From positions 310,001 through 374,000 of the forward strand of contig BPJM01000002.1 in NCBI GenBank assembly GCA_026004615.1: a DNA stretch of 64,000 nt. Direction: 5' to 3'. Both the position numbers and the translations under genes were made by a program. The notes under the pieces are model-generated. The model did no database searches, was not told where the DNA came from, and was given only the letters and a program-made list of their open reading frames with translations. Each line of letters opens with the position of its first letter. Within the stretch, counting starts at the first letter, position 1. Positions 9,911-19,384 of the stretch are shown one piece after another. The DNA comes from Planctomycetota bacterium. GTDB taxonomy: Bacteria > Planctomycetota > J058 > J103.

Positions 9911-10325
9911 GGCCCGCGATCGTACGCCGGGGCTCGCGCCCCGTCAAAGCGCCGCCGGGTGGCTGCCCGCGCGGCCGCCGGGGCGCCAGCCCCGAGCCAC
10001 CGCCTGCACAACACCGTGCGCCAGCGCACCCGGAAGCGAGCTGCCCAGGGCCCGGGCTCCGCGCGCGCCAGCCGCCCGGCGCTCCGCCATCCTCGGCGCG
10101 CCCGTCGTGGCTCGAGCGGAGGCTCGCCCGGCGCCGGGTGCGGGCCACCGGCAGCCGGCCGCGCCGCCGGGCCGGCGCCGGTTCGCGCGGAGCGGTCCTG
10201 CGCGCAGCGCTCGCCGGGCGCACCGGCTGTCCGCCGGCGGGCGTACACGGGGAGCGCCGGAAGCCAGACGGCCAGCGCGGTAGAATCGAGCCCAAGGCGC
10301 GATGCGGAGGCGTGGTCGAGACCCG
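9911..10325. other. Intergenic region, divergent pyk / DNA methyltransferase
   Basis: About 415 bases of very GC-rich sequence without a convincing gene. A perfect-looking -10 hexamer TAGAAT at 10281-10286 faces the methyltransferase, but no -35 box is evident 16-18 bases upstream. Nothing else is seen. Confidence 0.4.
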
Positions 10326-11258
10326 ATGAGAGAGCATGTGGTCGGGCAGATCCATCTCGCCGACAACCTCGAGTTCCTGCGGCAGCTGCCCGCAGCCTCG
10401 GTGGATCTGATCTACATCGATCCGCCGTTCAACACCGGCAAGGTGCAGCAGCGAACGCAGCTCAGGACAGTGCGCTCCCGGGATGGCGACCGGGTCGGAT
10501 TCCAGGGGCGCCGCTACCAGAGCATCGTCCTGGGAACGAAGCGCTTCAGCGATTGCTTCGACGACTATCTCGCCTTCCTCGAGCCGCGCCTGATCGAGGC
10601 CCATCGCGTGTTGGCGGCCCACGGCAGCCTGTACTTCCACATCGACTACCGCGAGGTGCACTACTGCAAGGTTCTGCTCGATGCCATCTTCGGTCGCGAG
10701 GCGTTCCTGAACGAGATCATCTGGGCCTACGACTATGGCGGGCGCCCCAAGAACCGCTGGCCCCCGAAGCACGACAACATCTTGTTCTACGTCAAGGATC
10801 CGTCCAACTACGAGTTCCATGTGGATGCGATCGAGCGCATCCCATATATGGCTCCCGGTCTGGCCGGCAGGGAGAAGGCTGCGCGCGGCAAGCTTCCCAC
10901 CGACACCTGGTGGCACACCATCGTTCCGACCCGCGGGACGGAGAAGACCGGGTATCCCACCCAGAAGCCGCTCGGCATCCTGAGGCGGATCGTGCAGGCT
11001 TCCTCGCGGCCCGGGTCCGTGGTTCTGGACTTCTTCGCGGGCAGCGGTACCGCCGGCGCCGCTGCCCTCGAGCTCGGGCGCCGCTTCATCCTGGTGGACA
11101 ATCACCCGGAGGCGCTCGCCGTCATGGCGCGGCGCTTCGACGGGGTCGAAGGGATCGAGTGGTTCGGGTTCGATCCGACGCCTTACCAGAAGCGCGGCAA
11201 GCAACGCGAGCTGTTTGCGGCCCGGGGTGCTCGGCAGGGCTGCGCGCGCGACGCATGA
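10326..11258 (+). CDS. Beta-class DNA (N6-adenine or N4-cytosine) methyltransferase, solitary
   Basis: 310 residues from ATG 10326 (ATG 10302 in the same frame is the alternative). The catalytic motif IV is DPPF at residue 32 (YIDPPFNTG) and the SAM-binding motif I is DFFAGSGTAGAAA at residue 235, so IV precedes I, the beta-group order. GYPTQKPLGILRRIV just before motif I is also typical. It would methylate adenine N6 or cytosine N4 in a short site. No restriction endonuclease or specificity subunit lies beside it, so it may be an epigenetic regulator or the relic of a restriction system. Base composition matches its neighbours. Confidence 0.88.
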   Translation: MREHVVGQIHLADNLEFLRQLPAASVDLIYIDPPFNTGKVQQRTQLRTVRSRDGDRVGFQGRRYQSIVLGTKRFSDCFDDYLAFLEPRLIEAHRVLAAHGSLYFHIDYREVHYCKVLLDAIFGREAFLNEIIWAYDYGGRPKNRWPPKHDNILFYVKDPSNYEFHVDAIERIPYMAPGLAGREKAARGKLPTDTWWHTIVPTRGTEKTGYPTQKPLGILRRIVQASSRPGSVVLDFFAGSGTAGAAALELGRRFILVDNHPEALAVMARRFDGVEGIEWFGFDPTPYQKRGKQRELFAARGARQGCARDA

Positions 11259-11763
11259 CTCGGAGGGCGTGCTCGCCGAAGGCGGCCTTCCCAGGACCGT
11301 CTTCTCCGGGCGGTGGGGGCGCTTCGTGGCCGGGCAGGAACATGCCGAGCCCCGCCTGCGCCCCGCGCCTCCCGGCCGGGAAGGGCCCGGTGTGCGGGCG
11401 CAGGGGCCCACCCGCGCGGGCGAGCTCGCCCTCACCGGCACCGCGCTCCTGCTGGCGCTTCGCCATCACCTGGATCGCCTCCTGGGGCGCAAATCGGCAG
11501 CAGACGGAGGTGAACCCGGCTGCCTCGCGCTCGACGGGAAGCACGCGACCGCTGTGGCGCTGGGGCGTGGACCGCGGCCCTGCCCGCGCCGCCTCCGCCC
11601 GCGACCGACACCGGCAGAGCCTGGGTCGAGGCGCACGAGCGCGTGCCTGGATGGAGGCGCCTGCCCGCCACCCAACCCGTCCCTCGCGCCTCCCCACTCG
11701 CTCGCCGGAGCCATCCCCTGGCATGGGGCGGGCTGCACGATCGCCGGCGGTTGCCCGCGCGCC
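11259..11763. other. Long non-coding or decayed stretch
   Basis: About 500 bases without a gene I can defend. A 200-codon open frame runs on the minus strand (11122-11724), but it extends into the methyltransferase gene, has no ribosome-binding site and a composition expected from chance in 70% GC DNA. I see no inverted repeats or transposase motifs. It could be a decayed gene. Confidence 0.35.
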
Positions 11764-11790
11764 TTGACAGCCCGCGCGGCGGCGGCGGAC
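11764..11790 (+). promoter_or_regulatory. Sigma70-like promoter
   Basis: A perfect -35 TTGACA (11764-11769) is followed after 15 bases by GACAAT (11785-11790, 4/6 match to TATAAT). Expected start near 11797, about 30 bases before ATG 11829. Confidence 0.4.
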
Positions 11791-11828
11791 AATCGGCGCG
11801 GCGGGCGGGTGCGGAGCTTAGGGTGGCG

Positions 11829-12473
11829 ATGGCGTCGATCAAGTCGCTGGATCGCTTCGTCGAGCAGCTCGAACGCCTGGCGGCGCTCGGCAAGGAGGTC
11901 AAGGAGCTGGGCGAGGCGGTCGAGAAGCACGAGGCGAGTGCGCTCGCGCATCTGCTCGAGCGCATCAAGCCCGTCATGGAGTACATCGACGGGCCGATCA
12001 CCACCCGCGAGGAGTGGGTCGCCTCGGACAACCCGCGCGACAAGCAGACGTTTTACTACAAGGAGCCCGGGATCGTGCTCGTCAACAACTTCGAGTCGAC
12101 GGTGCGCGATGCCCACGGGCGGATGGTCTACTCGGGCTACAAGATCATCTACACGCGCAGCGGCAAGCTGGTGCAGCTCGACCGGCGCGGGACCTGGAGC
12201 GAGGGCGAGCACGATACCTTCTGGTCGAGTGAGGCGCACGAGATCGAGCTGACGCCCGAGCTGGCCTCGCGCCACCTGCCCGAGTGCGTCGCCTCCATCG
12301 TCGCTGCCATCGAGCGCGCGGTGCATACGCACCGGCAGCGGCGCGAGGAGCTGGCCAGGCGGCTGCGCCTGCTGCGGGCGATCGCGCGCGCGCTCGAGAC
12401 CGGGAGGCTGCCTCCCGAAGGCGGCGAGAGCGGCGAGATGCCGATGGCGGGAGGCAAGGCGGCCGCGGGCTGA
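11829..12473 (+). CDS. Conserved-looking hypothetical protein
   Basis: 214 residues from ATG 11829; GTG 11823 is an in-frame alternative. No signal peptide or membrane segment. The first 45 residues form an amphipathic helix (SIKSLDRFVEQLERLAALGK onward) likely to be a coiled coil. The middle (residues 55-140) has a strand-rich feel with many aromatic residues, for example KQTFYYKEPGIVLVNNFEST and YSGYKIIYTRSGKLVQLDRR. The last 70 residues are again helical and charged. I do not recognise a family. Codon use fits the genome, and a promoter precedes it, so the gene is probably real. Confidence 0.7.
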   Translation: MASIKSLDRFVEQLERLAALGKEVKELGEAVEKHEASALAHLLERIKPVMEYIDGPITTREEWVASDNPRDKQTFYYKEPGIVLVNNFESTVRDAHGRMVYSGYKIIYTRSGKLVQLDRRGTWSEGEHDTFWSSEAHEIELTPELASRHLPECVASIVAAIERAVHTHRQRREELARRLRLLRAIARALETGRLPPEGGESGEMPMAGGKAAAG

Positions 12474-12530
12474 GCCGGGCTCGGCGAGGGTCCGCGGCCG
12501 CTGCCAGCGGCCTGCGGCCCTGTGCCCGGC

Positions 12531-13223
12531 TCAGTGCACGTCGCGGCCACCGGTCAGCTGCCGTTCGATCCAGTCACCCCGCTCCGCCGCCTCCTTGACC
12601 GCCTTGCGCAGCTCCGCCGGCTGGGTGTGGCGCTCGAGCAGCGTCTGCACGAACACGAAGTGATCCCGCGCGCCCAGGCGGCGTACCGCGATCCGCCCGT
12701 AGGCCAGTCGCAGATTGAGCCGCAGCGCCCAGCGGTAGTTCTCCGGGCCGGCGGGTCCGCACGGGGTCTGCACGAGGATCACACGGTCGCCCTCGGCGTC
12801 GGCGTTCTCGTAGATGACCTGCACCCGCTGCCGCCGCGCGCCGATCCGGACCTCGACCTCGAAGCCGAACGGGGTGCGCACCAGCGTGTGATCCAGGTCG
12901 GCGAGCGCGGCGCGCACCAGCGCCTCGCGCGCGAGCGGCAGCGGCAGATCCTCAGGGCCGCGCCTGGTGCCGGCGGGGCCCACTGCGGGAGCGTGTCCCG
13001 GGGCGCGTGGGTTCGCCGCCGGCACCCCGCGCCGCTCGTACAGCGGGGCCGCCCGGCCCGCGGGCGGCGGTGGCGCGGGGCGCGGCGGCTCGATCGTGAT
13101 CCCGCGCCCGGCCCCGCCGCGTCCCTCGGTGGAGCCAGGCTCGTGGGGGCTCGCCGGCCCGGTCTCGGCCTGCTCGGCCTGCCCGCCCGCCGCCGCTCGC
13201 GCGGCCGCGTCCTGCTGCGCCAT
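12531..13223 (-). CDS. YbjN/CesT-like fold protein with disordered N-terminus
   Basis: 230 residues. ATG 13223 follows a strong AGGAGGCGAG. The first 95 residues are Ala/Pro/Gly/Glu-rich and probably unstructured. Residues about 98-215 have the alternating strand/helix pattern of the YbjN and type III secretion chaperone-like fold: a helix, then EVEVRIGARRQRVQVIYE, VILVQTPCGP, and a basic helix before ERQLTGG. The assignment is a by-eye fold guess. No secretion genes accompany it. It is divergent from a small membrane protein gene at 13257, and the two may share a promoter region of only about 35 bases. Confidence 0.5.
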   Translation of the reverse strand: MAQQDAAARAAAGGQAEQAETGPASPHEPGSTEGRGGAGRGITIEPPRPAPPPPAGRAAPLYERRGVPAANPRAPGHAPAVGPAGTRRGPEDLPLPLAREALVRAALADLDHTLVRTPFGFEVEVRIGARRQRVQVIYENADAEGDRVILVQTPCGPAGPENYRWALRLNLRLAYGRIAVRRLGARDHFVFVQTLLERHTQPAELRKAVKEAAERGDWIERQLTGGRDVH

Positions 13224-13256
13224 GAAAACTCGCCTCCTGCCGCTCGATCGTATTCG

Positions 13257-13853
13257 ATGCAGGTGCGGATTACGATGGGGCAGGTGGGCCAGCAGGCGGT
13301 GGACTGGACGAGGCGGAGCGGAGTCGTGGAGCGGCTGGTGTCGGAACCGCAGGCGCCGGGGGTGTTGCGGCCCGCGGCCGGACCGTCCGCGCCACGGCGG
13401 CCGCCGCGGCTGTTCCGCATCGTGCGCGCGATCGCGGTGGCGCTGCTCGCCCTCGACGTCGGCTCGCTGTGGCTTTTGTTGTGGCGGCTCGGCGTGCCGG
13501 CAGGCTGGGCGCTGGGCCTGGCCTTCGCCGTCGGCGGTCTGACCAGCTACCAGGCGCAGTTCCGGCACCTGCTGTCCGCCCGCGAGTTCCGCCACCATCG
13601 CTCCCCGGGCCGTCACGTCGCGATGGCGGTGGTGGTGCTGCTGCTCAACAGCCTCGGGCTGTGGCTGGTAGCGAAGGGGCTGTTCGGGGGATACCTCGCC
13701 CAGCGCCTGCTGACGGCGCTGCTGGTGGTGTGGGCGTGGGGCCGGCGGGAGGGACCGCGCCTGCTCGGCGACGGACTCGCCGCCTTGCGGCAGCGGCTGG
13801 CCGACGAGCCCGCTCCGCGATGCGGACCCGGCGAGCCGCCGCCCCACGACTGA
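13257..13853 (+). CDS. Small four-helix membrane protein, possibly GtrA-like
   Basis: 198 residues from ATG 13257 (ATG 13275 also possible). Four hydrophobic segments lie near residues 57-80, 82-100, 118-140 and 142-162. The order of helices and the polar loop between helices 2 and 3 (about 20 residues with HHRSPGRH) resemble GtrA-family proteins, which move lipid-linked sugars or associate with glycosyltransferases. There is no glycosyltransferase nearby, so the function stays open. It converges on the FHA histidine kinase gene with a 77-base gap. Confidence 0.5.
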   Translation: MQVRITMGQVGQQAVDWTRRSGVVERLVSEPQAPGVLRPAAGPSAPRRPPRLFRIVRAIAVALLALDVGSLWLLLWRLGVPAGWALGLAFAVGGLTSYQAQFRHLLSAREFRHHRSPGRHVAMAVVVLLLNSLGLWLVAKGLFGGYLAQRLLTALLVVWAWGRREGPRLLGDGLAALRQRLADEPAPRCGPGEPPPHD

Positions 13854-13930
13854 GCACGGGCCTCCCGCCGTCCGCGCGCGGTGTCGCCGGCGGCGGGGCA
13901 CGCGCGGTGTGCGCTGCCCGGGGTGCGCGA

Positions 13931-15580
13931 TCAGTGCAGCGGCAGGGTGAAGGTGAAGCGGGCGCCGCAACCGGGAACGGACTCGGCCCAGATGCGGCCG
14001 CCATGCAGTTCCACCAGCTTGCGCGCGATCGCCAGCCCCAGCCCAGCGCCGCTGGCCGGCGCGCGAGCGCTGCCAGCGCCCTGCACGTAACGGCCGAAGA
14101 CGGCCTCCGCTTCTCCGGGCTCCAGGCCGGGTCCGGTGTCGCTCACCGAGATGTGGACCTCGCCTGCCAGGCGTGCCGCCCGGATCTCGATACGGCCACC
14201 GGGCTCGGAGAACTTCACCGCGTTGTGCAGCAGGTTGTTGAGCACCTGCGCGATCCGGCGCCGGTCGTGCCGCACCGGCGGCAGCGCCTCGGTGAGGAGG
14301 CTGAGCGTGAGCTGGCGCGAGGCGGCCAGCGCGGCATAGGTCCGGCGGCATTCCTCCAGCAGCGGCTCCAGCGGCGCCAGCCGGGGCTCGATGCGCACGC
14401 GGCCGGCCTCGATGCGCGAGACATCCAGCAGGTCGTTGAGCAGCTCCGCCATCTCGGAGGCGATGCGCACGACCACGCCGACGTCCTCGCGCAGCCGCGC
14501 AGCGGGGATGCCCATCTCCAGCTGCTGATCGATCATCTCCAGATAGCCGAGGATGCTGGTCAGCGGGGTCCGCAGGTCGTGCGCCACCATGCCGAGCAGC
14601 TCGTCCTTCTGCTCGCTGAGCTGGGTGATCCTGGCGGCCTGGGCCGCGATCTCCTGGGTGCGCTGCTCGACCTTGCTCTCCAGCTCCACGTTCCAGCGCA
14701 GGATCTCCTCCTTCGCCTTGCGGAGCTGGAGGTTGGCGACCCGCAACTCCTCGAACAGCTGCGCGGTGGCGAGGTTGGACGCGGCGTGGTTGCAGATCAT
14801 GACCAGCAGGTGGAGGTCGTCTTCCTGGTAGGCGCGGTACGTGGTCACGCGATCGACATAGACGACGCCCAGCACCTTGTCCTGCACGCGCAGCGGGACG
14901 GCGAGCGCGGAGCGGATCGAGAACCGGTGGATCGAGTCCCCGCCGCGGAAGCGATCGTCCTGGCACGCATCGCGCGTGAACAGCGCCTTGCCCTCTTCCA
15001 GCACCTGGGCCAGGAGCGTCGCCGAGACCCGCAGGCCCTGCTCTTCCTCCAGACCGTCGCGCTTGCGGATCGCCTTGGGTACGAGCTTGCCGGCGCGGCA
15101 CAAAAACAGATACGCCCGATCGCAGGCCACGGTCTCGACGACCAGGTCCATGACGCGCTCGACCAGCTCCTCGACGTCGAGCACGTTGTTGAGCGTCGAG
15201 CCCAGGCGGTAGATCACCTGGAGCCGCTGGCTGAGATCGGGCGCGGCCTTGCGCTGCAGGTCGCCGAACAGGCGCTGTTCGATATCGGCGAGCGCGAAGC
15301 GCACGACATGAGCCGGTTCGTCATCGCCCACGATCAGGCGGGCGGTCTTTTCGTATTTCGTGCGGTCGGTGAACAGCAGCTGGGTGAGGCCGAGGGTGAT
15401 CTCGTCGCCCAGCGCGAGCACCGTCTCGGTCACGCGCCGTCCGTTGACGAACGTACCGTTGGTGCTGCCGAGGTCCCGCAGCACCCAGTGCGGCCCCACC
15501 CGGCAGATCTCGGCATGGCGCGAGGAGACCTTGCGGTCGGCGAGCACCACGTCGCACTCCCCGCTGCGTCCGAGCAGCAC
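13931..15580 (-). CDS. FHA-GAF histidine kinase
   Basis: 549 residues from GTG 15580. Domains: FHA (about 1-75; GRS, SSRHAEI and GSTNGTFVNG are its phosphopeptide-binding turns), GAF (about 125-275), coiled coil (276-325), HisKA with H334 in MVAHDLRTPL, and HATPase_c with the N box NNLLHNAVKF, DTGPGLEP and GAGLGLAIARK. No membrane segment, so it is a cytoplasmic sensor kinase that could read threonine phosphorylation through FHA. No response regulator adjoins it. The true N-terminus is probably upstream: the missing first FHA strands (LAVVNLIVASDL...) are readable in frame to about 15695 but lack a start codon; ATG 15701 with a good GAGGGCGGG site lies one frame off. Confidence 0.88.
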   Translation of the reverse strand: MLLGRSGECDVVLADRKVSSRHAEICRVGPHWVLRDLGSTNGTFVNGRRVTETVLALGDEITLGLTQLLFTDRTKYEKTARLIVGDDEPAHVVRFALADIEQRLFGDLQRKAAPDLSQRLQVIYRLGSTLNNVLDVEELVERVMDLVVETVACDRAYLFLCRAGKLVPKAIRKRDGLEEEQGLRVSATLLAQVLEEGKALFTRDACQDDRFRGGDSIHRFSIRSALAVPLRVQDKVLGVVYVDRVTTYRAYQEDDLHLLVMICNHAASNLATAQLFEELRVANLQLRKAKEEILRWNVELESKVEQRTQEIAAQAARITQLSEQKDELLGMVAHDLRTPLTSILGYLEMIDQQLEMGIPAARLREDVGVVVRIASEMAELLNDLLDVSRIEAGRVRIEPRLAPLEPLLEECRRTYAALAASRQLTLSLLTEALPPVRHDRRRIAQVLNNLLHNAVKFSEPGGRIEIRAARLAGEVHISVSDTGPGLEPGEAEAVFGRYVQGAGSARAPASGAGLGLAIARKLVELHGGRIWAESVPGCGARFTFTLPLH

Positions 15581-15701
15581 CCGCTCCCGATCCAGCGGTA
15601 CGACGCGGTCTTCCTGCAGGTCGGAGGCGACGATGAGGTTGACAACCGCCAGGGGAGAGCGAGCCGCTGCTCTCGAGCGTCCCCCAGGCCGGTTCCCTCA
15701 T

Positions 15702-16199
15702 GCTGCCCGCCCTCGCCGGCCGCCCTCGATGGACATAAGACATGGCCGCGAGCCGCCGCAACCCCGGAATATATCGTCCGTTCCATTGCGTACGGCACCC
15801 GCCCGAGAGGTGGGCGGGGCGGACTCGCCGCCGGCAGGGCCCCGGGACGGCGGGTGCGCCGTGGCTGGCGCGGGCTGTGCCCCGGGGCTTTCGCCTGGCG
15901 CGACAGGCGGCGGTTTCGGCCGCGGGCGCAGGTATCGGTGCCCTGGCCGGGCCGCGTTCCGCTCTGCACCCCTGTCGGCGCCGCGCGGTATCCGGCGCGG
16001 CAGCTCACCCCCCGGTGCCGGCCTCAGAGCACGCCCGCTCCGATCCAGGGGGCAGGCACCGCGCCCGCCCGCGCGCCCCTGCGGCTCCGGGGCGTCGGGG
16101 GCGGGCCGTATCCTCTCAGGTGCCGCGCGCCCGCTTGCGGGCGCGGCTTCGCGATGCGATCATGCGCCTGCTCGGCGACCGAGGAGGGGGAGGCTTTCC
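15702..16199. other. Intergenic region between FHA kinase and lipoprotein gene
   Basis: About 500 bases with no gene. It includes a short AT-rich patch (15768-15778) that is unusual in this sequence and could be part of a promoter for the kinase, and GAGGAGGGGGAGG just before the lipoprotein start. No repeats seen. Confidence 0.4.
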
Positions 16200-16490
16200 A
16201 TGAAGGGCAGGGCTGTGGCAGCGGCGGCGGCGACGATGGCGGTCTGGCTGCTGAGCGGCTGCGTCATGCCGGGTCCCATCCACAACCGCCTGGTGACGAG
16301 CGAGTGGCGGGCCACCCCGCGCTTCCCGATCGTGTTGCGGGAGGACTGGGAATACCGCGGCGAGTACTGGGAGCGCACGGTCACCGAGGCGGAGTGGCGC
16401 GCCCGCAAGCACCACAGGCGCAGCAAGGCCCGGGACGAGACGCCGGCGGCCCTGGCGCCTGCTTCCGACGCCACGTCCCCCGCCGACTGA
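16200..16490 (+). CDS. Small putative lipoprotein
   Basis: 96 residues. ATG 16200 follows a very strong GAGGAGGGGGAGG. A signal peptide of about 20 residues ends in the lipobox LSGC (WLLSGC), so the mature protein would be lipidated and membrane anchored. The rest is short, aromatic- and Arg-rich (PIVLREDWEYRGEYWERT) with a disordered tail. I do not recognise a family. Confidence 0.65.
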   Translation: MKGRAVAAAAATMAVWLLSGCVMPGPIHNRLVTSEWRATPRFPIVLREDWEYRGEYWERTVTEAEWRARKHHRRSKARDETPAALAPASDATSPAD

Positions 16491-16553
16491 GCCCGCGCGA
16501 TCCACCCGGACGCCCCGGACGGGCCAGCTCTCCGCGCCACGCGGGCGTTTTTC
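16491..16553 (+). terminator. Candidate intrinsic terminator
   Basis: GCCCGCG (16491-16497), directly after the lipoprotein stop, can pair with CGCGGGC (16540-16546), followed by GTTTTTCTC. The 42-base loop contains its own smaller hairpin. The large loop makes it less certain. Confidence 0.4.
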
Positions 16554-16756
16554 TCTTCTCCTCGCCGCCGCTCTCCCTGCGGCTGCTCCGTGCGCCCGCC
16601 GGCGCGCCCGGTGCCGAGGAGGTGATGGCTGCCGGGCCCGTGGCCGGCGCGAGCCCAACACGCGTTGCGCTGGCCCCGTAACTCCACTACGTCGTGCCCG
16701 CAGGGCCCCGAGCGGGGCCGGAGCAGCGGGCGCGTCCGATACGGAGGCCTCTGCCG

Positions 16757-19372
16757 ATGCCGTCTTGCCCTGTGTCTCGCCATGCGTTCTGCACTCGCCC
16801 TCGCCGCGCCGCAGCGCACCTCGCCCTGGCGGCACTGCTCGCCGGAGGGCTGCTCGCGCCGCGCGCAGCGATTGCGCAACGACAGGTGGCGCCTGGCGCG
16901 GGCGCTGGAGCGGCTGCCCCCGCTCCGGCCGTCGAGGGGGGCCGGCGCGCCGCCAGCGCGCTCGCCGAGGAGCTGGCCTCGATGGCCGAGCGGATCGGGC
17001 GCGCCGTCGTCGGGATCCGCGTGCGCGGCGAGGCTCCGAGCGGCGAGCCGCCGTCGTGGGGCCAGCCGGCTGCCTGCGGCGTGGTCGTGAGCGAGGATGG
17101 GCTGGTGCTCACCGCGGCGGCCGCGGTCCCGCTCGGCGGAGCGCTCGAGGTGGTGTTCGCCGAGGGGCCGGCGCTGCCCGCGCGCGAGGTGGCGCACGAG
17201 CCCGCCAGCGGCCTGCTGGTGCTGCAGATCCAGCGCGGCGAGGGAGCGCCGCCACTGGTGGCGGCGCCGCTCGGCGATCCGGAGGAGCTCGCGCCGGGCG
17301 CGGTGGTCATGACCGTCGGCAACCCCTTCCGGGCACTGGTGCGCGATGGACAGCCGGCGCTGAGCCTGGGGGTGGTCTCCGCCATCTACCGCATGCCCGA
17401 TCGCGACTCCGGTCGCGGGTATGCGATCGAGACCGACGCGGCGATCAATCCCGGCTCGTTCGGCGGGCCGCTGCTGGACCGCCGCGGGCGGGTGGTCGGG
17501 ATCGTGGTGCCGGCGTTGCGCAAGGATCGGTGGCTCGGACTCGCAGCGCCGATCGACGGCGTGCCGCAGCTGCTCGCGCGCGCGCGGGCCGGTGGCGGCG
17601 AGTTCGCGGTGAGCGACGAACAGGCGCCGAGCGGTGGGAACTCCGCCGAGCAGACGCCCGCGGCCGAGCAGCGGCCGGGTCGGCTCGGGATCTATCTCTA
17701 CGACGACGACACGCAGCCGCGGGGCGCCGAGATCGTGCGGGTCAAGGAGGGCTCGCCGGCTGCCGAGGCCGGACTGCGCGCGGGCGACGTCGTGCGCGCG
17801 ATCGACGGCCAGCCCGTGGCGAGCGCGGCCGAGCTGGCGCGCGCGCTGCGCGGCCTCAAGGCGGGCCAGCGCGTCAAGCTCCTGGTGGAGCGCGAGGGCT
17901 GGCGGCGGGAGTTCGAGCTGGTGGCGCAGCCCGCCGGGCCCGCGCCCGCGCCGGCCCCGCCCCAGCCCGGGCCGCCCCGGAGCGCCGAGCCTGCACCGCG
18001 GCCCGCTCCCCAGCAACGCGCCTTCCTGGGCGTCGCGCTCGCCGAGCGCGAGGGTGCGGTCGTCGTCGCGCGCGTCGTCGAGGAGGGGCCTGCGGCGCGG
18101 GCCGGCATCCGGGCCGGCGACCGGCTGCTCGCGGCGCGCACCGCTGACGGGCAGTGGCGGGAGCTTGCGAGCGCCCAGGGCCTGATCGAACTGGTCGGTG
18201 GCCTGCGCCCAGGCGAGCGGCTCGGCCTCCGGCTGGAGCGGGAGGGCTGGGTGCGCGAGCTCGAGGTGGTGCTCGGCGCGCGGCCCGAGGCGCAGGGGCG
18301 CGCGCCGGCGCCGAGCACGTCACCGCCAGCCCCCGAGCCTCCGCAGCCCGAGCCACCTGCGCGCAAGGAGCCGGGTTACCTCGGCGCCTACCTGCGGAGC
18401 GGGCAGCAGGGCGTGCTGGTCGAGGCCGTGGTGCCCGGCGGGCCGGCGGAGCAGGCAGGGCTGCGGGCAGGGGACGTGATCGCCAACGCTGCGGGCCGGC
18501 CGGTCCGCACCCTGGACGAGCTCGGCGCCGCCATGCGCGGTCTGGGCGCGGGCGACACCATCCGGCTGGGGGTGCTGCGCCAGGGCGAGGCCCAGCAGAT
18601 CGAGGTGACGCTCGCGCCGCGTCCGGAGCGCGTGCCCGAGCGACCGCGGGCGGCTGCGCCTCCGCCAGTGCAAGCAGAGGGGGCGCGGCCGTTTCTGGGG
18701 GTCGTGCTCGAGCCCGGCCCGGACGGGCTGCGGATCGTCGAGGTCGTACCCGGCAGCCCCGCTGCCCGCGCGCAGCTCGAGCCCGGCAGCTACCTGCGGG
18801 AGGCCGACGGCCAGCCTCTGAAGACGCTCGGTGACCTGAGCGCCATCCTGGCGCGCAAGAAGCCCGGTGACACCCTGGCGCTCCAGGTCGTGCGCCGGCA
18901 ACAGAGCGGAGACCAGGTGCAGGTGCAGGTCCGCGGGTTGCGGCTGGTGCTGGCGGCGCGCTCGCCCGAGGCCGGCCACCAGGCGGAACGGCCGCAGCAG
19001 CAGCCACCACCACCACCGCCGCCGCCGCCGGCACCACCTCGCCGGGAGCCGGCGCCTCCCGAGGGCACCCGGCAGCCTGGGCAGCCGCCCGCGACCGCGC
19101 CGCCGGCGTTTCTCGGCGTGGTGGTCGAGGTCGATCGCGGCGGGCTGCTGATCGTCGAGGTGGTGGAGGGCAGCCCCGCCCAGCAGCACGGGCTGCGCGC
19201 CGGCGAGCGGCTGACCGCGGTGGACGGCGCGGCGGTCCGCACGATCGAGGAGCTGGCCGCGATCCTCGGCGCGCGCCGCCCGGGCGACAGCATCACGCTC
19301 ACGCTCGAGGGGGCAGAGGGCTCGCGCGAGGTCCGGGTGGCGCTCGCCGCGCGTCCTGCCGGCGCCGACTGA
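16757..19372 (+). CDS. Protease-dead trypsin-fold protein with five PDZ domains
   Basis: 871 residues; ATG 16757 follows CGGAGG. A Sec signal peptide ends near residue 41 (AAIAQ), so it acts in the periplasm. Residues about 75-290 are an HtrA-like trypsin domain, but the His site reads LTAAAAV (catalytic His to Ala122) and the Ser site NPGSFGGPLL (Ser to Phe235). The protein cannot be a serine protease. Five PDZ domains follow (about 308-393, 418-510, 538-622, 645-735 and 783-870), separated by Pro-rich linkers, including a run of prolines near 750-775. It is first of three such genes in a row. A peptide-binding scaffold or regulator of the active third protein is the likely role. Confidence 0.85.
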   Translation: MPSCPVSRHAFCTRPRRAAAHLALAALLAGGLLAPRAAIAQRQVAPGAGAGAAAPAPAVEGGRRAASALAEELASMAERIGRAVVGIRVRGEAPSGEPPSWGQPAACGVVVSEDGLVLTAAAAVPLGGALEVVFAEGPALPAREVAHEPASGLLVLQIQRGEGAPPLVAAPLGDPEELAPGAVVMTVGNPFRALVRDGQPALSLGVVSAIYRMPDRDSGRGYAIETDAAINPGSFGGPLLDRRGRVVGIVVPALRKDRWLGLAAPIDGVPQLLARARAGGGEFAVSDEQAPSGGNSAEQTPAAEQRPGRLGIYLYDDDTQPRGAEIVRVKEGSPAAEAGLRAGDVVRAIDGQPVASAAELARALRGLKAGQRVKLLVEREGWRREFELVAQPAGPAPAPAPPQPGPPRSAEPAPRPAPQQRAFLGVALAEREGAVVVARVVEEGPAARAGIRAGDRLLAARTADGQWRELASAQGLIELVGGLRPGERLGLRLEREGWVRELEVVLGARPEAQGRAPAPSTSPPAPEPPQPEPPARKEPGYLGAYLRSGQQGVLVEAVVPGGPAEQAGLRAGDVIANAAGRPVRTLDELGAAMRGLGAGDTIRLGVLRQGEAQQIEVTLAPRPERVPERPRAAAPPPVQAEGARPFLGVVLEPGPDGLRIVEVVPGSPAARAQLEPGSYLREADGQPLKTLGDLSAILARKKPGDTLALQVVRRQQSGDQVQVQVRGLRLVLAARSPEAGHQAERPQQQPPPPPPPPPAPPRREPAPPEGTRQPGQPPATAPPAFLGVVVEVDRGGLLIVEVVEGSPAQQHGLRAGERLTAVDGAAVRTIEELAAILGARRPGDSITLTLEGAEGSREVRVALAARPAGAD

Positions 19373-19384
19373 GGGGAGCGCGCG

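Noticed and set aside
11122..11724. 200-codon open frame on the minus strand after the methyltransferase
   Set aside because: Overlaps a real gene, no start site, composition as expected by chance.
13257..13853. Type III secretion locus from the chaperone-like neighbour
   Set aside because: No secretion apparatus genes within the window.
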